Below, in pieces: positions 42,601 to 54,930 of a stretch of DNA of 64,000 bases. The position numbers were made by a program, and so were the translations under genes. The stretch's first letter is position 1. Every line of letters begins with the position of its first letter. The DNA comes from Arachis hypogaea (Eukaryota; Streptophyta; Magnoliopsida; Fabales; Fabaceae): NCBI RefSeq assembly GCF_003086295.3, contig NC_092050.1:150790699-150854698 (forward strand), given 5' to 3'. The notes beneath the pieces are model-generated. The model did no database searches. It worked only from the letters and a program-made list of their open reading frames with translations, and was not told where the DNA came from.

Positions 42601-45600
42601 ATGTAACACTAACAAGAAAGAGCACCCACTAGAATAGTTACTCGAACGCCTAACAATAAGGCAAGTTCAATAATTTTCTACATACTAATAATTATTAGAA
42701 TTATTTCAAGGAAAATATTCACCTTTTACCATATATATAAAAAAAAAATTTCTACTTCATCACACTCATTTTATTTATTTACAACACAATCTCCTCAACA
42801 TGAAATATTTTTAATGTTGCAAGATTAGTGGTAGAAGTGGCAAATTTTCACAAATTGAAAGGATTCGAATTGAGCTAGAACAAGATTGTAAATTTAGGCC
42901 TTATATAAAAAAACGACTTGTTATTTGTTATTTGTTTTTGAATAAATTATTTGTTATTGTACTACTAATTCGTTAATTATATTGTTAGATTTTAGTAAAT
43001 TTAATACGAAAAGATACACATGTATAATAGTTTTTTTTTTACTTGGATATTAAGTAAAAAAATTACTAAATTTTTTTTATATTTTTTTTAAATAATTAAA
43101 AAAAGTCAATTATTTAATTCATTAGTTTAAACGAATCAGATCAAATTGAATTGAGCCAACTAAATGTTCTATTATAAAAAAAGCAACTAAATTAATTCAT
43201 CTTTTTTAATTTTAACTCGTTTCTTATAATAAGCTAGCACATCTATTTAACTGCTTTAGCCATTGATCATATAATATATATAGAATTCAACTCATGTTAA
43301 GTTTCTTCTTTCATTTCTCATTTTTCATTTGAACTATTCAAACATTTTCAATCATTTCATTATATATATAAAATATTGTTCTTGTGTTAATTAGTTAGTT
43401 AAGATCGATATCTACATACATAATTTGTTTGTGTTTCTAAAAAAATAAAAAATAAATTTTAGTTAATTAATATTAATTATTTTTCTTAATTTAAGAATTA
43501 TTTTTTTAAAAAAATAAAGTTTAAAATTTATAATTTAAAATTAAGAATTTATAATTTAGGATTTAAAATTTAAAATAAATAAAATAATTTTAAAAAATTA
43601 GCTTATGCCAAAAAAAATTTAACTCCTTAATCTTACTTGTGTGAAGGAAGGAAATGATTTACAATGACAAAATAACATGAGTTTGAAAAAAAAAAAAGTC
43701 TTGACTAAGATAAAGCAGAGAGTACACCTTTTTATATAGAGTACGTGTTGATTTTTTTTTTGTTTATTTTTTATTATTATTTATTTTTTTTATTCTTATG
43801 ATGTTAAACTCTTCCTTTCCCAATATATAAGCTTTATGACAGTAGTAGTATCTGGCATTTTGGCAGTTTTCATCACGGAATTTTTAGTTGGTCTGCATTT
43901 CACTCTTTTTTAGGGTTTTAAATTATAGATTGACAGTTGTAATTGTGACCACAGTAATCTAATTAATACAGTGGTTTTGAGAATGTCTATATTTCTGTTG
44001 TTAGAATTTTTAAATTGTAGTTGCATTGACATCCTAACAAGTTGACAATTAAAATTTTCTAATTCCACTAAGTTATAATTAGTTAAATAAATTTTAGTTA
44101 GAGTATAAGCTAAGGTATAACATATTTTTACTAATTTCATATAAAAAGTTAATAATAGGCACATATACTGTAATAATGGAACATGAAAAACATTTGGTTT
44201 ATAATTATTTTTTTCTAAAATACTCTTTTATATATATTTTACTATTTTTAATATTTAAATTAAAGATTTAATATTTTAGTTAAAATAATATAAGATTCTT
44301 ATTATTTTGACTAATTTTATATTTATTATTAATATATATATATATATAATGTATAAAAGATAAATTGACATACTTGTTAATAAACTAGTAATAATAATTA
44401 CAAATAGATATTTACTAGTTTTGTTTACAACCACAAGTACAATCAAATCTTACATCTAGAAATACAACCGGTAATTTAAAATATTGGACTCTGTTGCATT
44501 ATACATTAACTAGTGAAGAATTTTACGGTGTTAGTACGGTATCATTTGCAAGCTAAAATCCAAAGAAGTGGTTGGGAGTTATGACAAAAATCCAAGTCGT
44601 CACAAAATTTCTCTTTCTCTTGCATGCTTCAAGTAGTTTTATTATCGAGTTCATGAGCCACATGGTGCTGCTTTGGTGTTCTATGATTGGTCTTTTGTTA
44701 GTTCAGTAGCTCATTTTTTCAAGCAAGCTAGCTACCACATAATGGGTTGACTTTCATTTCCATGTAGAAAAATATACACCACACAATTCTCATCAATGGA
44801 GAGAAGGTTTGATTTAGGTGCCAAGAAATTGTAAAAAAAATAAAAAATTAATTATTTATATAAAATACATATTAAAAAATATATATTAATTAATTTTATA
44901 ATTAATTTTTAATATATATAAATTTTTTATCCAAATAATAAGAACATATATGTTATTATACTGATCATGAAATTTTTCAAAATTTATTTTAATAATTTTA
45001 AATTAAAAAATAGAATAAATAATTATTAAATTCTCATTTTTTATTTAACTAATTTATTATGATATTATTATATTTTTTTAAATATATTTATTAAATTATA
45101 AAACTAAAATTCTCTTCACATGCAACAACTACCTTGATACATTATTCTATGTTAAAAAAAGTGTGTTATCATTTGTGTTATGGCCATACACGTCGTAACA
45201 TGCTTGTTATTCTTATTTGAGAGAGTAGTTGATTTGTTGTTTTCCATTAAGTATTTTTCTTGTCTCTTAGCTTTTGGATGTTTTTATCTATTAAGTCTTT
45301 CTGAATTCTGAGCTTCTTGTATATGTATATGTGTGTCTTTATCAAACGTCACTAGGAGTTTAGGACATAGTTTTCTTCATTTTCGGTGTACTGGTTAAAA
45401 GTCTAGAAACCAAATTATTATTAATTAATTATTAAATTGTTTTTCATTCTCTGTGTTCATCATTTTACCTACATACAAGTAACGTAAGAAATGGACAAAT
45501 GGTGATGTCCAACAACTTATTAATATCGGTATCAATCAAGTTCTTAGTAATATTAAAATTAAATTAATATTATATACCTTAAATTAGATAAACTTAATTT

Positions 45601-48009
45601 TGACCAACATTTGAGTTTGACTATTATAAATAATTTCTATTCAGCTGATGAGATTTAAAATTCCACTACCACTTCTTCTATTTCATTCCTCTTATATATA
45701 TTCTTAATTTTTTAATTTCTACCGGGGAAAGAAGGTTGTTGACTATTTTTTATTGGATTCTAACCTTTACTTTTAGAGATATTTTGATAGATTTAATATA
45801 TATAATATGATATGATTAAATTTTGGTAGTATTTCATGTTAAAACTTATTAATAAATATGAACCTTCTAAATGTATTCATTATTAATTAATTAAACTAGG
45901 ATCTTCAAAAGTCAAAGTGTCCTCTGATTACTAAAAAAATAAGTAAACAAAAGTCAAAATACACTCTAAGCAAGTGTGTTAGTAGCTTCATCCACGTGGT
46001 AATAACAAATCTACAAAAAGTATAATAGGTTATATTCCCTTCTCAATCAAATCATACGTGATAATCATGGTCTTATAGTTAACAATTAATTAACTAATTA
46101 ATTATTCTAATGATGATGATAAATAGGGATTGGTTGTATATGTTACATAAATTATTCTATGATAATAAGTTGACGGACCAATTGATTTGTAAAAATATCT
46201 TTTATTTTCTTCAAAATATTTTTTTTAATTTTTTACTTTTTAAGAAATATAATTGATTTGTGAAAAGAAAATTTATTTTTTAAATATTAAAAATAATAAA
46301 GATATATTTTGTTGGTCTATTTTATTAAATTAACAATTTATTTTTATACAATATTAAACATAAAATAAATTATGATTTTAAGATAATCAATTGCATTCAT
46401 ATAAATCTATTATTAATAGATAAGACTAGAAAATCCTAAAAGTTAATATATTATTTACTATAATTTTTTTAATTCAGTGAATATGTATTCGATACTAAAT
46501 AAAAGATTTCAACAAATTAAGTACACTTATTTAATATTTTTATTGTTTTTTTACTGCTTTTGATTTTTTTAATTGAACATGAAAGATTTCATCTTCTTAT
46601 TTTAATATTCATATTAAAAAATTATGTTATTTCTTTAATAAAAATAATTAATAAAATTTTATTTTTGAAAAAAATTAATCAACATATTAAAAGATATTTT
46701 TACCTTTTTAAGATGTACGTGTAAACTGGTTAGAAAATAAAAGATCTAACAATAAAATGAATTAGAAAACTAACGGCAGAAGAAGAAAAAAAATTAACCA
46801 TAAAAAGAAGAGACAAAGAAATTCAAAATGTTAAATCCAAAACTAAAATTTTTGAAATTAAAAACGATTTTAGAAGTGACAACTGAACATTTTAGAAACA
46901 ACCAAATACGTTTTTAATTTGATTCTATTTTTTTATATTTTTATTCATTTTTTTTTAAATTCCCAATCAATAAACACCTAAGTTTGGTAGTGATGTTAGC
47001 ATTGTAATTAATCTAATACATTAGCCTTAATTATTTAGACGGTAATATCACATGGTAGACCATTTTAATCTTAATTTGCTATTGAATTCATACCCGACAA
47101 CAACAATAGGGGAGGCAAAGCTTAATCTCATGCAATTTAATATAATTTATGTCTTAGTCAACTTGGATATCCTTACCATAAAAGCATATGGCATGATTAT
47201 ATGAATAATTATTTATGGCAGATATTTAAGCAAAGACGTTTAAAATATTTGATTTTATTCGCAAAATAAATTATTATGTATTAAATTTTTTATATGTAGT
47301 ATAAATTAAAAGTATTGTTTTTATTAAAAAGTGTTGTCGTTACTTTAATTTTTATATTAATTTTTTAATTTGTTTGAAAAAAATTTTAACAACATTTTTA
47401 TTGAAAGACTTTAATCTTTTTATTATTTTTTATATAAATTTTATAACATTATTTTTTCTGTTTCTATTTCATTATCATTTGGATATTTTTTCTTATTTTA
47501 CAAATTTAATATTTTTTTTAAGAATTGAATTTTTATTTACAAGTTTGTTAATTATTTTATTTTTAGTCTAGCAATTTTTATTTTATTTTTGAATTTTTGA
47601 ATAAACTTATTGTAAAAAAATTGAGATTTTGAAAAAAAAAATATTTTGTATTGATTTGAGAAATTTATTATTGTTTAAATTAATATTAGTTAGAATTATT
47701 ATTTTTTGCTCTATTAGTTTGGATAAGTTAATTATTTTTTTTTAAATATTTTAATTTACTTATTAATTCAATTTTATTCGTAGTTCACACCTTTATTATT
47801 AAACCATTTTTTTAGAATATATTTTTTTACTTTTTGTCCAAATAAACAACGTTAGAAAAAATTATTTTTCTTTTTCATTCATATACTATTTTAACTTTAT
47901 ATGAATTGATGATGGCCTTATTCATATCCGAAATGTGGGTCATCAAGTCAAGGTAGTTTTATGGAAAAATATTTTATATATTCATCCTTTTGTTTTATCA
48001 TATATTATA
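42601..48009. other. Long AT-rich intergenic stretch
   Basis: No gene recognised over 5.4 kb. It contains low-complexity runs such as TTTAAAATTT words at 43500-43600 and MITE-like TATATAAAATACATATTAAA near 44860, but no ends that I could pair. Confidence 0.45.
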
Positions 48010-48330
48010 TTATTAAGATTAAATTATTCTTTCAATTTTTATAATTTTTAATTAAATTATTATACTATTTTAAATTTTATAATTAGGTCTTTATCAATTA
48101 AAAAAGGTAAGACTTAACAAAATATTTTAAAAATAAAAAATATTTAAATTTAGGGATTTAGTCTTTAAATATGAGTATTTTTAATTTGAAAAGAAATATT
48201 TTATTAATTTTAATATTTTTCGACAACGAATTAATTACAAAATTTAAAAATCCAACCGAAAGCTTTTACATTATAAAGATTTAATTATAAATTTAGTAAG
48301 AATATAAAAATCAAAAATTTAATCTATTGA
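48010..48330. mobile_element. Fold-back MITE, same family as 54293-54655
   Basis: The left arm (AAATTATTCTTTCAATTTTT, then AATTAGGTCTTTATCAATT) resembles the reverse complement of the right arm (TTTATAATTAAATCTTTATA). Imperfect; about 320 bp. Confidence 0.4.
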
Positions 48331-48400
48331 CAATGAGTTATAACTCAAATGACATAGTCTCTCCATACTCGAGGTTGTGGGTTGAGTCTCCTATTTTTCT
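48331..48400 (+). mobile_element. SINE-like sequence related to 9081-9170
   Basis: Starts CAATGAGTTATAACTCAAAT exactly like the other copy, with the same spacing to a box-B-like GGGTTGAGTCTCC (48380-48392). The 3' end and any target duplication are not clear. Confidence 0.55.
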
Positions 48401-48429
48401 GTAGAAATGCTAATATAGTGTAGAAAAAA

Positions 48430-48860
48430 GAGTCTTTTGCCTTACCTGATTGCAGAGCATAGATGTTTTTTGTTCTTGGATTAGTGGAGGGATTTGGTGT
48501 TATAAATTGGACGTCAAAGAACAAGCCTTCAAAGAGTTCGACTGGTTTTGATTATAGCTTGGAATATTTGGAAGGAGAAGTGTCGGAGAGTACTCGAGCA
48601 TGTCCAGGAGCGTTCGGAAAAAATGCTAGCAACATCGTTTAAATTGAACGATGAGTTATCTATTTTACCTTATGCATAGTATTCTAAAAATTTTTCTCTA
48701 TCTACTTTTTTACCTTATTTTCTTCTTTTAATTTCACCTGTTAAATATTTGGAAATTTTCATTTTTTTTATTTTTCTGTTCCTGACTTTTAGACATTATA
48801 TTTATTTTTCTAATGAATAAAATATCACTATTATCTTTTTGAAAAAAAAATTCAAGCTAA
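48430..48860 (+). pseudogene. 3' end of a LINE (L1-type), 5'-truncated
   Basis: Near 48530-48670 one frame reads VLIIAWNIWKEKCRRVLEHV then a FKLNDELSILPYA end. This is the pattern of the last part of plant LINE ORF2 (W-x-IWKER motif). It is followed by AT-rich 3' UTR-like sequence and an A run at 48841-48849. Only about 50 codons survive. Confidence 0.5.
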
Positions 48861-49074
48861 ATGTTAGCTGTTATGTACTCTCAAAACTCCTAACTCAGAA
48901 TCAAAGATATTGATTACTAGTGGTTGTTAGATTTTATATATATAATACTTGGTCAAAGGATAAAATAATTCAGAATTTAAAGTTTAGAGACAAAGATTGA
49001 TAGATTAGTAAACATAGTAATAACTAATAACCCACCAACTTAATAATTAATAAGAAGAAGAAGAAAAAGGTGAA

Positions 49075-49080
49075 TTTATT
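49075..49080 (-). promoter_or_regulatory. Possible poly(A) signal of the ACC synthase gene
   Basis: AATAAA on the minus strand, about 230 nt after the stop codon. Confidence 0.35.
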
Positions 49081-49311
49081 ATCGTTGATGAGAAACTTGC
49101 TTAACCAAATAAGCAAGCAAACAAAGACTAATACACTTTTAGTTTCAACTGATGATAAGTCATAGGATATATAGCTAGCTTCAGAATATGTTCTTAATTA
49201 AGTAATTAATTACCCAAGTAAAGAATCATGATATATCAAGATGGCCACCAACCATTTGAAAAAAAGACTCTAAGAAGGGAAGAAGAAAAAGACTACTGAT
49301 TATTTAACTTG

Positions 49312-50833
49312 TTACTGTTGTGATCTTATTCTTTCCATAAACTTGCGAATTCTTTCCAATGCAATCTTCAAAGTGTTCTCAGACATGTTTGCAAAGCAAA
49401 CCCTGAACCAACCAGGCTCTAAACAATGGCAAGAAGAACCAGGTGAGATGTTCAACTTCACCTCACGAAGAATTGCATTCCATAGCTCCAATTCAGATTC
49501 TCTTGAAGTTTTATTTTCCAACAATGGACTCAGATTCATCCAACAGAACAGCCCTGCATTCCCTTTAAGGCATTCAATTCCTGCACTCTTCAATCCTTCA
49601 ATGATCATCTGGTACCTCTTATTCAACCTTTCTCTATTGATCTTAATGTAGCTCTTAGTGAAGCTCTTGTTTGACAGCATTGAAGCTAAAAGATTCTGTG
49701 TTTGTGATGATATGAGTGTGAAACTCGACATTCGTCGAGCAGTGGTAACGACTTTGTCATTGTAAGAATATATTGTTCCAACACGGAATCCTGGAAGACC
49801 TAGATCTTTCGAGAGGCTATAAACAATGTGAACCCTCTCAGCAGAGTTCTTGTAGTTTCGCGACTCAAGAACTTCTGCCACGCTGACAAATTCGGACGAG
49901 GAGAACACCGAGCCGGAATAGATTTCGTCAGAGACTAGGTGGATGTTCTTCTTTGTGACAAAATCAAGAAGCAACTCTAGAACTGAACGTTGGATTGTTA
50001 TGCCTAAAGGATTTGAAGGATTTGTTATCAGAATTCCTCTCACTCTATAACCCATTGATTCTGCATCTTTGTATGCTGATTCCAATGCTTGTTCTGTTAT
50101 TTGGAAGTTGTTTGAACTATCACAATGGATTGGAACAATGTTTACACCAGTTCTCCATCTCAAATCTCTATCAAATCTGCAAAATTAGACCAATCAAGTT
50201 ATTAATCTTAATGTCTTTCACATTGAAGTAGAATTAAAGTAAAACTTTGAAACAATTCGAATTCTTATTCTTACCCAGGGTAGTATGGGGTAGGAACAAG
50301 AAGAGCATCTCCCGAATTCGCGAGAATGAAGGTTAAGAGTTCATTGGCTGCAGTTGCACCAGCAGTGAGGACAATTCTATCAGGATCAAACTTCACTCTA
50401 TTTCCTCTAATTTCTCCCATGAAGCTTGCCATTGCTGATCTGAATGATTTTAGTCCATGGTAGTCTTGGAACAATGCATTTTCTTTAAAACTTGTTCCTG
50501 ATGCTCCTTTTGTCTCTCTATGTTCTTCTAGGTACTTCTCAAGTAAATCAAATGAAACCTGAAAATGTTTGTCATTATTATTAGCATATTAATTAAATCA
50601 TCAAAACTACTATAATAAAAGACAGGAAAATAATTAATAAAGCTTACTTGATTTTCAGCTAGGCCCATTTGAATAACTCCTGATGGGTTAGTGAATTCAT
50701 CGTAGGGATTTTCATCGTAGACTTTCCAACCAGCAAAGTAAGGAGAATCTTCACCATGTGTATTAGAGATAGCAATCTTTGAAAGCTCTACACAAGTTTG
50801 TTGATGTTGTTGTTGCTCAATCTTAAGACCCAT
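49312..50833 (-). CDS. ACS7: 1-aminocyclopropane-1-carboxylate synthase (type III, ACS7-like)
   Basis: Three exons on the minus strand: 50833-50648, 50558-50275 and 50176-49312. Introns of 89 and 98 nt have GT-AG ends (CAA/GTAAGC...TTTTCAG; TGG/GTAAGA...TTTGCAG) in phases 0 and 2. The protein is 444 aa. It is a PLP-dependent aminotransferase-fold enzyme that converts S-adenosylmethionine to ACC, the committed step of ethylene synthesis, in the cytosol. Visible family motifs: [16 protein letters not shown] and [11 protein letters not shown] (about 30-62), [32 protein letters not shown] (about 150-166), NPSNPLG, DEIYSGS and the [14 protein letters not shown] box with the PLP lysine (about 275). 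The C-terminus stops soon after ALERIRKFM, without the extended tail that carries CDPK and MAPK sites in types I and II. This marks it as type III, whose stability is not governed by those sites. All motifs are intact. The symbol is by resemblance only. Confidence 0.93.
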
Positions 50834-50960
50834 GATTGAGTAACTTCAGAAAGTGTGTATCTTTAATCTCAGAAAGGTAAAAGCTGAAGTGGGTCGATAG
50901 GAGAGAGAAATAAGAGAGAATGTGTTGAATGAATGATGAAAACTTTATGCAAGTTTTGGG

Positions 50961-50970
50961 TATATATATA
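50961..50970 (-). promoter_or_regulatory. TATA box of the ACC synthase gene
   Basis: TATATATATA on the minus strand, about 130 nt upstream of the ATG at 50833; implies a 5' UTR of about 100 nt, which is A/G-rich on the minus-strand complement of CTCTCT. Confidence 0.6.
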
Positions 50971-51340
50971 GCATTTGTGACTTAAGACATAAAAAAAGGG
51001 GTCACTAGTTCAACTTGGATGGCGCATTGAGAACAAACAATCAAAAGAAAAAAATATATTATATTAGATATTAATTAATTAATTGATTGATTCTGTAGTG
51101 TGAGCAAATCAGAGCGTTACTAATGTCTTTTAAGCCTTTTAACAAGAAATAATTTATCTGTTAAGACTTAAGAGACTTTGTGACAACTGTGTGGCTAATT
51201 TCTACAATCTGCATGCCATGCCAGATCCACACACAGAAAATATATAGTGGTTTGAGGCTTGATTTTTTTCATACTATTATATAGGTCCAACCTTAATTGC
51301 CATATTCACACACACATACAATGAAGATGTGTATGTTTTT

Positions 51341-51455
51341 ATATTTGTAAAAATGTTTAAATTTTACATGTTTCTTATGAAAAAGATTTCAACTGAAAAT
51401 CTTAATTGTAGTTTTAGAATATAAATGTATTTACTAATTTTAACCCTTTACATTA
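51341..51455. repeat. Direct repeat near ACC synthase, copy 1
   Basis: AAAAATGTTTAAATTTTA through TTTCAACTGA(A/T)AAT to TTTACATTA matches 51721-51832 with moderate divergence; spacing 380 bp. Confidence 0.65.
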
Positions 51456-51720
51456 CATGTTATCTAGATAATTTTTTATTAGCAATAATGTAAACTCAAT
51501 TGTAATTAATTTTATAATATGAGTACATAAGGAGTACATAAAATATAACCACTTAATAAATATTGTTTAGGTTTTGATTTTGAAAAAAATTTAAAAAATA
51601 AGAAGATCTCACTTTCTCTTTTTTTTTTTTTTACCTCCACTCTTTTTCTTTGTTTGCTTCATCAAACCATTAACATCACATTTAAAAAAAAATTCTTTTT
51701 AAAGTAAAAACCTAAAAAAT

Positions 51721-51832
51721 ATTTATAAAAATGTTTAAATTTTATAGGTTTTTATAAAAAAAAATTTCAACTGATAATGTTAAATGTTGCTTTAGAATAA
51801 ATGTAATTACTAATTTTAATCGTTTACATTAT
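51721..51832. repeat. Direct repeat near ACC synthase, copy 2
   Basis: See 51341-51455. Confidence 0.65.
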
Positions 51833-53470
51833 AAGAAGGACAATAAGGCTTAAATTCAAGATATTGTTAAAAAAAATTCAAACAACTAATATGACTCCAT
51901 CAACTAATCTAAGGTTATAAATTACATTGAGTAGTTAATTCACTTGTCCGTTTAAACAAATGTCAAAGAATTTAAATCCTGTTTTATATATACAATAATT
52001 TATTAACCAAAGATAAATTTTTAACTTACAAAATTGAAAAATATTATTTAAAAAAAAATTGAATCATCTTTTATATAAATAATCTTATATTTAAAATGTA
52101 TCTTATTATAAGAGTTTTTTTCTGATACGAACCATATATGGACCATTCAAAAGTCGGTCTTATTTTATGAAGTTTTATTTTAATTAAGAATAATTGAACT
52201 AATTGGTAATAAAGATTAAATTTTAAATAATATTTTGTTATAAAAATGTTAATTAATATCATATATATTATGAAATTATGTTTTTAAAAACTTAAATAAC
52301 TAAATAAATTTTTGAATAATTTTCTATCTAATATTCAAATGGTTAATAGTTTGTATTATAATGTTATTTAATATAATAATTATATTGTTGAATCTTTTCA
52401 AAAAAATTGGGTGAGTTTAATTCTCCATTAAAAAAAAAGGGGGTAATATTCTCAACCTATGACTAGGTAATCAAATCTCCTTGCCAAATGCCAAACAAAC
52501 ACCAAAAAGTTCCTTTTTGATTTTGAAACCAAATCATGCATCAAGATCCTTAAGACGAGGTTATTCTAATAATACAAATTATTATTAATAAACAAGGGTT
52601 TAATTTGAGGAGCTCTATCTCTCTATTTTATTAGTGGTATATATAGTAGTTAAAGTGTCTTGATGACATGACAAAGATACCACGTAACCCAAAAGAGTGA
52701 TTAAGATTTTGATTTTGCAAGAAGCAAAGACAAAAATAGAAGCTCTTTAGGAAGATATTCCGACCCCACATTGCATTAATAACACAACAACGGAATTTAA
52801 TAAATTCTATAAAGCTTAAAAGTTCCCTACGTTGTTATGTGAATTATAAGTAACTTAATTACGGGATTGACTATAGCTGTGTAAGAGTTGTAGAATTCAT
52901 CAAGTTGCATTGCATCAATAACCATGGGCGGTGCTACTTGTGTTTAGTTGACTTGTTTACTCCTTTACTTCCTAAATTTTTGTAGCAACAATTTATTTAT
53001 TTATTTGTTTGTTTTGCAAGATTTAAGGGAGCTGACTCAAACCCATCAAAGGCGTTAAAATAATAATACATAAAAAAATATTTTAAATATATATTATATA
53101 AATATATATATATATATATTTTTTGGTGACATATAAATATATTATTTATTATATATCAGATTTAATCTCAGGTAAAAATTGATTAAATCTTTGAACCTTT
53201 AAACTTATAGTTTTACTATTGATTTAATGATTGGTTTAATTTTTATATCCTTGATTGTCTCACATTTATTTATTAGATAACATCAAAATATTATTTAAAT
53301 GATTTAATTTAATACATAAATAATACAAGTTTTTTTTATATAATTATTATTCAATCATATTTATAAGTTTATATGACTTTTTAAATAATATATTTTAAAA
53401 TTAATTATTTTTATTAATGTAATAATACATAATTAATTATTTATATAATTTTTTTATACTAACAATGCAT
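51833..53470. other. AT-rich intergenic DNA
   Basis: Nothing recognised. Confidence 0.45.
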
Positions 53471-53577
53471 AAAATTTCACTCGTATCTAATTAGGTTAAT
53501 AATAATTATTATAATTTAATTAATTGTAAACCTAATAATTGATTTACCTTAATAATAATTAGATAGAGTGAAATTTT
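53471..53577. repeat. Inverted repeat with 22-bp arms
   Basis: AAAATTTCACTCGTATCTAA at 53471 onward pairs with TTAGATAGAGTGAAATTTT ending 53577, one bulged base. A third related piece (ACTCGTATCTAATAATAATT) lies near 53625. Confidence 0.6.
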
Positions 53578-54292
53578 TATAATTTGATTAATTTACCTTA
53601 ATTAATTTTTATAATTTCATTTATACTCGTATCTAATAATAATTTGATTAATTTTTTATTGTAATTAAGGTGATACTGTTGATTGTAAACCTAAGTATAA
53701 AAAATTGATTAATTTTTTATGATTTAATTAAATTTTTTAATGAGGTTTCGATCTCTAGTTTAAAAATATTTAATCATGTCTCTACATAAAAAAATGTAAT
53801 CAAGTTCCCGTATACCACAATGATTTATTATTATAAATTTTTTAATTTAAATGAATAAATAACTACATTGATCTTGCAAATCAGATGATAAAGACCTAAG
53901 AGTATATATAATTGTGGATAAACAAATAGCATATTTCTACTTTATTTCATTTAACAACTACCATATTCATATGAAGATTCCCACTATATAATTTTTCTAT
54001 CCACCTAAAATTTCTCCTGGCATGGAAACAGATCAAGGTTTAATTTAGAGAAGAAACTATAATCTATTTTGGTTAAACTGCTAAAGGAAATCAAATACAT
54101 ACCAAAACAAATCGCTTGGAGCATCTACGTACAACTCACTTAACACATCTTTTAATTATTATTATTATTATATGATAGGTTAAAAATATATATGTAATAC
54201 ACATATATAGGTCACTGAATTCTAGTGATATTATTCTTTATGTTGTCATCTTACATTATTATGCTGAGAGAATTATTATAAAATTGTGATTT

Positions 54293-54655
54293 AATTATTC
54301 TATTTGTCTTTGTAATTTTATTAAATTTGTAATTAGATTTTTATATATAATATATTTTTTTAATCTACACTATTTTTAATTTTGTAATAATTAAATCATT
54401 TTCATATCAAAAACGTTAGAATTAACGGAATATTTTTTTAAAAATATGTAGTCAAAGATCTAATTAAATTTTTAATTGTGGATACTTTTAATTTTTAGAG
54501 AAATATTCAACTAATTTTAACATCTTTTACATTATGAATGATATAATTACAAAACTAAAAGCAATATAGAGACCTAATTGAAAGAAAAAATTATAAGAAT
54601 CTAATTGCAAATTTAGTAAAATTATAAAAACCAACATAATAATTAATCTAAAATT
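54293..54655. mobile_element. Fold-back MITE
   Basis: The left arm (TTTGTAATTTTATTAAATTT, GTAATTAGATTTTTATA) pairs with the right arm (AATCTAATTGCAAATTTAGT, AAAATTATAAAAACC). About 360 bp, arms over 100 bp with mismatches. Same family as 48010-48330 and the ends of 11070-12240. Confidence 0.5.
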
Positions 54656-54765
54656 ATTTATTTTAAAAGTTTAAGCAATTAATAAAAATATTATTAAAGA
54701 TATAACTATTAATGTATCTTCTACTATTAATTTTTAAAAAAAATATTTTTATAGAAAAAGTCTAG

Positions 54766-54930
54766 GGGACCAGCAACTTTTTCAAATTCTGGTCAGCATG
54801 TAACCAGTAAAGAAAAGTGAGTCATTGGATAAAATCTCACATCAATCCCACACCATTAAAATCATCATTGATGGCTCTTTGGTGGTTACAAATCACAAAA
54901 ATTACTGACTTCCTAGCACTCCTCATTTTT
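54766..54930. repeat. MITE relic beginning AGTCTAGGGGACCAGCAA
   Basis: A GTCTAGGGGACCAGCAACTT start, as seen in abundant legume MITEs. Its right half resembles 9885-9945. The opposite end was not found. Confidence 0.4.

Noticed and set aside
43500..43600. Degenerate telomere-like repeats
   Set aside because: TTTAAAATTT words lack the GGG of TTTAGGG; plain AT-rich sequence.
47374..47571. Phe/Leu-rich plus-strand ORF
   Set aside because: T-rich DNA gives hydrophobic frames; no start context or homology.
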